A stretch of 64,000 nucleotides of DNA. It comes from Phragmites australis. Taxonomy: Eukaryota > Streptophyta > Magnoliopsida > Poales > Poaceae. How positions within the stretch are numbered: the first letter of the stretch is position 1; each line of letters begins with the position of its first letter. The DNA lies in contig NC_084939.1 in the NCBI RefSeq assembly GCF_958298935.1, forward strand, positions 25,054,001 to 25,118,000. Direction: 5' to 3'. The notes under the pieces were generated by a model, which saw only the letters and a program-made list of their open reading frames with translations, was not told the origin of the DNA and did not search any database. This document shows positions 58,237 to 64,000 of the stretch, piece after piece. The position numbers were made by a program, and so were the translations under genes.

Positions 58237-59839
58237 CACTATCTAAAAGAATATCATAAATGACAGGATGATAATTGTTAGAGGTCACAGATTTTACAAT
58301 AGTGATCTGAACGTGTCACTGATAATTAGTTATAAATAATGGATAAGAATCTATCATTAATAAGATCATTATCGATGGATCATAACTTGATCCATCACTA
58401 ATAAGTATTATAAGTGACGAGTCATTACTGTGACATATCATTTATAAAAAGTCATAAGTGACGGTAAAAAGTCATAAGTGACGGGTCATAGTTATGACCC
58501 GTCACCTATAACTGATGAACGTTTTTTGTATTTTTCGGATATAAAAAAGTCAAAAAAATATATTTTTTCACCTGAGTCATCCCAACGTAGGGACAATCAG
58601 CACTCGCCATGTGTCACTTGCTATTTTTCATACTATTTTTATACTCTGCATTCCGTAGGAATCGAACTCATGACCTCCGCTCACGAGCGTTGACCCTTAC
58701 CACCTCACCCTCGCATACGTTCTAAAGTAAGCTGGATATTTTATCCTTTCAACTTTTTTTTGTAGAAGGTCATAAATAACATGTCATAACTATGACTCAT
58801 CATTTATGTTGGTTTTTTTACTGAATTATAATTTGATAGGTGACCCGAAGTGACATTCGATGTTTTTTTGACTCTACGGATATTTATAGAAAAAGTTACA
58901 TCGGTTTCTCTATACATCGTCGGGTTCGATAAATTTTTAAGGCCAAATACGGTATGGAAGATTGAGTTCTCACCCCCTGAAGTTTCTGTACAGTTTTCAG
59001 AATACGCGTTTGAGTCCATAGCCACCTTCCTTATATCAAAATTGAGTAGAAATATACAATGGTTCATATTATAATGTTGCTGAGATGGGAAAAAATAAGA
59101 GAAAAATAAAATAAAATAATTTTTTAAGCATCATATACATACATTCCTAAGGATGTATTATATATATATATATATATCCCTAGTGATTAGAGAAAAATAA
59201 CATAGAATAATTGGAGTATATGAATATACCACTATCTATGTGTATACATATATATGGGTATATATTTGTACTACTATACATGTATATATACACAAACATA
59301 GCATAATCCCGGAGTACATGCACTTTTACACCACATGAAATGATAGCTCTATGTATCGGTCATGTACATCTATAGAAACAACCATAAAATTGTGTATATA
59401 TATCTACATAAACCTAAGTATATGGATATCTAGGGGTGTGTATATATACACAATACAACCTCAGGAATATGAATATGTGTATATGTTTAATTATAGCATC
59501 ATATATTGAGCTATGTATTTATGAATACCGTCGTTAGTGACGTATCGTAATTTGATCCGTCACTGATAACTGCTTAGATGATCCGTCACTGATAAGTTAG
59601 TTATTGATGATGGGTCATAATTTAACCCGTCACTAATGCTTAGTTAGGATGATTCGTCACCGATGAGTCGTTATAGATGATGAGTCATAACTTTGACCTA
59701 TCACCTATGACTAATCTAGAATGATCTGTCATTTATGAGTTGTCATTAATAATAAGTTATAACTTAAGATTTGTCACTATTATCATCGATGATGAGTTAT
59801 ATTTATTTTACGTCTATTTTGTCTGTTTTTTATGTAATG
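58237..59839. mobile_element. Non-autonomous CACTA-like element 2
   Basis: About 1.6 kb. The left end is CACTATCTAAAAGAATATC, and the complement of the right end is CATTACATAAAAAACAG, so the CACTA terminus is kept on the left and mutated to CATTA on the right. The 3-base duplication ATA flanks both ends (58234-58236 and 59840-59842). Subterminal repeats GTGACGGGTCATA and TATGACCCGTCAC, in both orientations, lie at 58260-58510 and 59535-59790. The interior is AT-rich. No transposase is visible. The family differs from element 1. Confidence 0.82.
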
Positions 59840-61592
59840 ATACATCGAGGAACAAGTTTGAGCTGGGCATGCATGACTCACCACTCATCAATCGAGTTGA
59901 CTAGCTAGCTAGTACATACTGAACACGCAAACGAAAGCCAAAGGTCTCAGCTGAATGGCAGGTCGCATCATTCGGCTAGTTGTGCTTGATTTTCAAGGAC
60001 AACGTCGACACAAAAGGGACGTGTGCTTTGCTAGCTGTTCCCTCGGTCCCCCGTGACTCACGTTGTCCAAACACATTTTCACTAGCATACACAAATATCG
60101 TCTCAAAAAAGAAGTAAACATACACAAATATAAAGATCAATAGATGGCGATATTCTGTGAGCACAAGACTTCATGAGGGTGCTCTACGTACTCACACAAG
60201 CAGTAGTGATAATTTCCAGAGCCAGAGTTCACATATATAAGCAATCTGCATGTTTTATATATGATGTATATGTCATGCATATCGGTTGTAGAATTTTGAT
60301 CATATATGTGTGGAGATGTAGAGCAGGATCGCCTGCAAGAAACTAGCTCTTCCATGCTGATGAACTAGGTTCGATTAAGTTTCTGGATTGGTTGCGATTT
60401 GGAAGGGAAGGGTCGAGGGAGAGACAACTCTCAGAAAAAAGAAACGAAGGGGACCTGTTCGGCGGACCCAAACCACCTGCAGCCCACCCTTGCGGTCTGC
60501 CTCCCACAGTGGTCCAACAAAAGAAAGGCCCATGCCGGTCAGCTCTCACCTCTAGTCAGTAGTCACCGGCACCGGCACCGGCATCATCGACGCAACTACC
60601 CTGCAGCCCGGCCTCCTTCTCGCAGCTCGCCGGCGTCGAAGAACTTCGGCGAGCCGAACTTCATAGCAACATTACTCTATTTACTAATTGCAATTGTTCC
60701 AGCACACAATAACGAATGTTCTAGCTTCAATTAAAGAAGATTTGTTCTGCAAATAGAAGTGATTTGTTCGAGGTTCTCAATAATCCATCTCCTTTAATAA
60801 AAGGACAATACAGTATTTCTGTAGTGTAGGGATACCTGGTCGAAAGTTATCGACTGTAGATCAGAGAAAAGGATACGTGATATGTGGTTAACCCTTGTAT
60901 TAACTCAAGAATATGATTGTAATGTAAGGTGTCTATATATAAACCTTAAGCTATTCGGTGGTTTTTTTAATCTTTTTGAGTTTTTCTCCTGGGCATGAAG
61001 GTTTAGACCCTGTGTTGATTGACTTATATCATATCCTCTGGTAATGCCCCCTGCCCCAATTTTTATAGTCGGATCGGAAGAGGCCGTATTTTGCCCGGAG
61101 TCACAACTCACAAATACAACTGATTTTGATTTATCCTTACTGGAATACTTAAAGTAATCCTTTCTTACTCGAGATACTTCATTGTATGATAAGATAAATA
61201 TTTCTAGAAGGTGACCTTGTTCATGGTGATTTGGTTAACCTACCAAAGCCACATATAGCATGCCACATTTGATAGACCTGCCATGCTTGTAACTCTACCG
61301 TACTTTTAGTAGTATCCGTATTTATATAATTATACATTCCTCGTCAAGCGGGGCGTAGGGAGGATGGATGAATCAACGGTGTCGTGTGAACAGCCGAGCA
61401 CGGAGCTGAAGTGCAATGTGGCTTCGAGGTGCGACACTGGGGTAGGAGTGCCGAGCGCGAAGGAAGAGGCTGAGGTGGCTCTGATGCCGGCGATCGGGCG
61501 AGTGCCAAGGAACGGCGTGCGCCAAGGAACGGCGATAGGGCGTCGACGTATATCAGTCAAGGTATTTAATTTCTAACCATTGCGTCATAGGG
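59840..61592. other. Intergenic DNA, no gene recognised
   Basis: Mixed composition with no domain in any frame. 60399-60660 and 61364-61576 are GC-richer open stretches; neither resembles a known protein. 61340-61590 borders the chromovirus LTR and may be part of older transposon sequence. Confidence 0.45.
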
Positions 61593-61916
61593 TGTTAGAG
61601 CCACGGGATCTTAGGGCGTAGCCCAGGTCGGGGGGAGCTTGAGGACCAACTGGAGGTTGGCGGGTAGGCGCCATTGCCGACGCAGGAAGGAGAGCGAGAG
61701 AGGTAAGGGAAGACTAAACTTTAGTTTATTGCCTGCCTCCATTGCACAGGAATAGGCTTGCTTATATAGTAGCCTCTGATGACTAGTTCGTAATGGACTC
61801 TACTTCTAATTCAATCTGGACTTTTTAAAAAATAAACTAGACTTATCTTTAGACTTCTAATTTGATACGGACTCTACTGATCCTTCCTTCTCTGATAAGT
61901 AATACCATACATAACA
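61593..61916 (-). repeat. 3' LTR of the chromovirus
   Basis: 324 bp, TGTTAGAGCCACGGG...ATACATAACA, with TGTTA/TAACA inverted ends. Its opening matches 63974-64000 with one difference. The 5 bases outside are TAGGG. Confidence 0.85.
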
Positions 61917-62638
61917 TCTCTCTCCTCCTTGTGAAACAGCTCATCCTCGAGCTGAAATGATGGATAAGCCTCTCCAAATTCTGCCACTGGTTCCCATGTG
62001 GCCTCCTGTTCACCTAATCCAAGCCATTTAATAAGGACATGCTAATTATCTCGCCGAAGGGAAGCCTGCAACACCTTTTCTGGAACTGGAAGAGCACGAC
62101 CATCTTCAATCGGAGGAAGAGAAGGTAAAGCTTGTGGTGGCGTGCTATGAAATTTCTTGAGTAGCTCCACATGAAATACATCATGTAAACGAGTGCCGAC
62201 TGGTAACTGAAGGCGATATGCCACTTCATTAATGCATTCTGTGATCTTATACGGACCATAATACCGAGGTCCTAACTTCCCTTTAACCTTCCTAGAGAGT
62301 GATGCTGCTTGTCTATGAAGGAGGCATAGCCATACCCAATCGCCTGCAGAATAGGACACCGGTCGGTGATGTTGATCATAATAAAGCTTGGCATGATGCT
62401 GTGCTTGCAAGAGTCGTTCATGGACATCATGAAGAAACTAATCTTGATCACGTAAAGATGTTTCCACTGCTCCTACCTTGGTTGACCCAGGCACATAAGT
62501 CAACATGGAGGGAGAAGCACGACCATATACCAGTTTGAAAGGAGTGTCCTGAAGTGCGGAATGATAAGATGTATTATAACAATACTCGGTCCATGGAAGC
62601 CATTCAAGCCAACGGCGAGGACGATCACCCGTTAAACA
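61917..62638 (-). pseudogene. Chromovirus integrase C-terminus and chromodomain
   Basis: 62410-62045 is the integrase C-terminal GPY/F-like region: [20 protein letters not shown], then [20 protein letters not shown], then [16 protein letters not shown] stop at 62042-62044 precedes the chromodomain VLIKWLGLGEQEATWEP plus VAEFGEAYPSFQLEDEL in the same frame. The chromodomain targets integration to marked chromatin in relatives. A single nonsense change separates it from integrase. 62411-62638 continues the integrase with frame breaks. Confidence 0.85.
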
Positions 62639-63160
62639 TCAAAGGTACATGGCAATGACTTTGTTAACAGCCTCTGTTTGCCCATCAGATTGAGGATGGA
62701 ATGCCAAGCTCATATGAAGACGAACACTAGCCATGCGAAATAGATCCCTCCAAAAGTTGCTAGTAAATACTGAATCACGATTACTAACAATAGAACGAGG
62801 GAAACCGTGCAAGCACACAATCCCTTCAAAGAAAGCTCGGGCCACTGAATTTGCCGTATATGGATGTCCCAATGGAATGAAGTTGGTGTACTTAGAAAAA
62901 TGATCAATTACCGAAAGGATAACTGATTTGCCTTGTACGTTGGGTAGTCCTTCAATGAAGTCCATGGCAATGTCAGTCCAAATGGACGATGGTACCTCCA
63001 AAGGATTGAGCAGTCCGGTTGGATGCATATGTTCTGTTTTATTGCGTTGACAAGTGACGCAACGTTTAACATAATCTTCCACAGGTTGGTGTGCTCTAAG
63101 CACATAAAAATCTGCACGCAATCTATGCAACGTCTTCTGAATCCCCTCATGAGCAGCATG
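62639..63160 (-). pseudogene. Chromovirus integrase core
   Basis: Open block with the zinc-binding end (DYVKRCVTCQRNKTEHMHP) and the catalytic residues: Asp in IWTDIAMDFIEGLPN, Asp in SNRDSVFTSNFW, Glu in HPQSDGQTEAVNK. It is well preserved in sequence, with a frame change at about 63130-63160. Confidence 0.9.
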
Positions 63161-63225
63161 TGCAGATGCTAAGATGGACTACATATTTGGTGAAGAAGCT
63201 AGAACATAGATCCGTCCTTCCCGGA

Positions 63226-63973
63226 TTAAGAGACCATCTGAGAAAGACCATAGCGGACCCAATTCGCCAGCCTGAAACTTGGCGTATAGATATGTAACTC
63301 GCTTGATGTGCTAAACTCACGACGAAGATCATTGAAGAGAGTAAAGACCGGTCCTGTAAGAGCCAACACTTGTTGTTCTTCTAAACTATCTCGCCTAGAC
63401 AAAGCATCGGCCACAACATTGAGGCGGCATGGTTTGAATTCCATGGTGAAATCATAGCCAAAAAGCTTGCTAACCCATTGATGTTGGAGTATCGTGGAGA
63501 GGCTTTGGTCCAATAAAAACTTCAAACTATAGTGATCTGTGCGCACCATGAATTGCCGCCCCCAAAGGTATGGTCTCCAATGTTTAATCGCCAGTACAAG
63601 TTCAATGAGCTCGCGCTCATATGCTGCAAGTTTGGTATGACATGGTGCAATAGGCTTGCTGAAATAGGCAATGGGACCAGCACTCTAATGAAGAACAGTA
63701 CCAAACCCATTGCCTGATGCATCACATTCAACAATGAAGCTTTTGGAAAAATCTGGAAGTTGCAGTACTGGAGCTATAGAAAGGGCTATCTTGAGAGCAC
63801 TGAATGCAGAATTTGCCTCCTCAGACCAAAGAAAAGCTTCTTTCTTCAAAGTTTGGTCAGCGGTGCAGCAATCATACCAAAATTTTGGATAAATTTACTG
63901 TAATACCCTGCTAATCCCAAGAACCCGCGAAGATGGCGCACCATTCATGGAGTAGGCCATTCGGTTACCAAGT
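63226..63973 (-). pseudogene. Chromovirus RT end and RNase H, interrupted
   Basis: From 63973: [20 protein letters not shown] is the RT thumb, then LWSEEANSAFSALKIALSIA, LPDFSKSFIVECDASGNGFG (RNase H first Asp), a stop near 63687, AYERELIELVLAIKHWRPYL, then FMVRTDHYSLKFLLDQSLST and NVVADALSRRD. The RT palm with its catalytic aspartates lies beyond the interruption at 63974 and is not in the window. Confidence 0.88.
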
Positions 63974-64000
63974 TGTTAGAGCCACTGGATCTTAGGGCGT
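63974..64000 (-). repeat. Start of a second LTR of the same chromovirus family
   Basis: 27 bases matching 61593-61619 with one difference (ACT for ACG). It begins with an intact TG in the middle of the RT coding frame and runs off the window. The left flank is CAAGT. Confidence 0.8.

Larger units (their letters stand above)
61593..63973 (-). mobile_element. Chromovirus-type Ty3/gypsy element, 3' half (Reina-like)
   Basis: A minus-strand element. 3' LTR 61593-61916, polypurine tract AAGGAGGAGAGAGA just right of it, then chromodomain, integrase, RNase H and the end of RT reading rightwards. At 63974 the RT frame stops at a second LTR start of the same family. The short LTR (324 bp) and the chromodomain suggest the Reina lineage, which is an inference. 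Confidence 0.85.

Noticed and set aside
60399..60734. Possible short gene near 60.4-60.7 kb
   Set aside because: No domain and no supporting promoter or splice signals. The Pro/Ser/Arg-rich peptide looks like GC-rich background.

Overview
This window is nuclear DNA from a grass, most likely a panicoid-type cereal relative. The evidence is nested LTR retrotransposons of typical grass families, Stowaway and other MITEs, tRNA-derived SINEs, CACTA-type elements, and three intron-containing group III WRKY transcription factor genes. I see no bacterial-type operons, RNA genes or CRISPR arrays. The species cannot be named from this sequence alone.

Layout. 1-12122 is a decayed plus-strand Ty3/gypsy element of the Tat type (gag, protease, RT, two RNase H regions, integrase, 3' LTR). 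Its gag is interrupted by the 3' half of a Ty1/copia SIRE/Maximus-like element (1356-6804) that carries a broken accessory ORF between pol and the LTR. 12370-13600 is a minus-strand LINE fragment, and 14877-15538 is a solo LTR with a perfect target-site duplication. 17.5-18.1 kb holds a 40-bp tandem repeat and a Stowaway MITE. WRKY gene A lies on the minus strand at 19190-22838; its large second intron holds two SINEs and an internal duplication. 22.8-29.7 kb is intergenic, with MITEs, duplicated tracts and a short relic of a WRKY 3' end.

29725-47613 is a minus-strand SIRE-type copia element with both LTRs, PBS and PPT. It is split by a minus-strand Tat gypsy element (35492-43222) with a perfect CTTGC duplication. 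WRKY gene B (48388-49637) and WRKY gene C (54714-56839) follow, both on the minus strand. Around them are a microsatellite, a 136-bp tandem repeat, two non-autonomous CACTA-like elements (52154-53724 and 58237-59839) and further MITEs. 61593 to the window end is a minus-strand chromovirus whose RT is cut at 63974 by an LTR of its own family.

Biology. The only genes that look intact are the three WRKY factors. They share strand, three-exon structure, a 105-bp middle exon and the same intron phases, so they form a local duplicated cluster now spread out by transposon insertions. They differ in the DNA-contacting signature (WRKYGEK, WRKYGQK, WRRYGQK), in the length of the zinc-finger loop, and in the N-terminus, which is almost absent in gene A. 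Exon joins were inferred by hand from GT/AG sites and reading frame. No transcript evidence was available.
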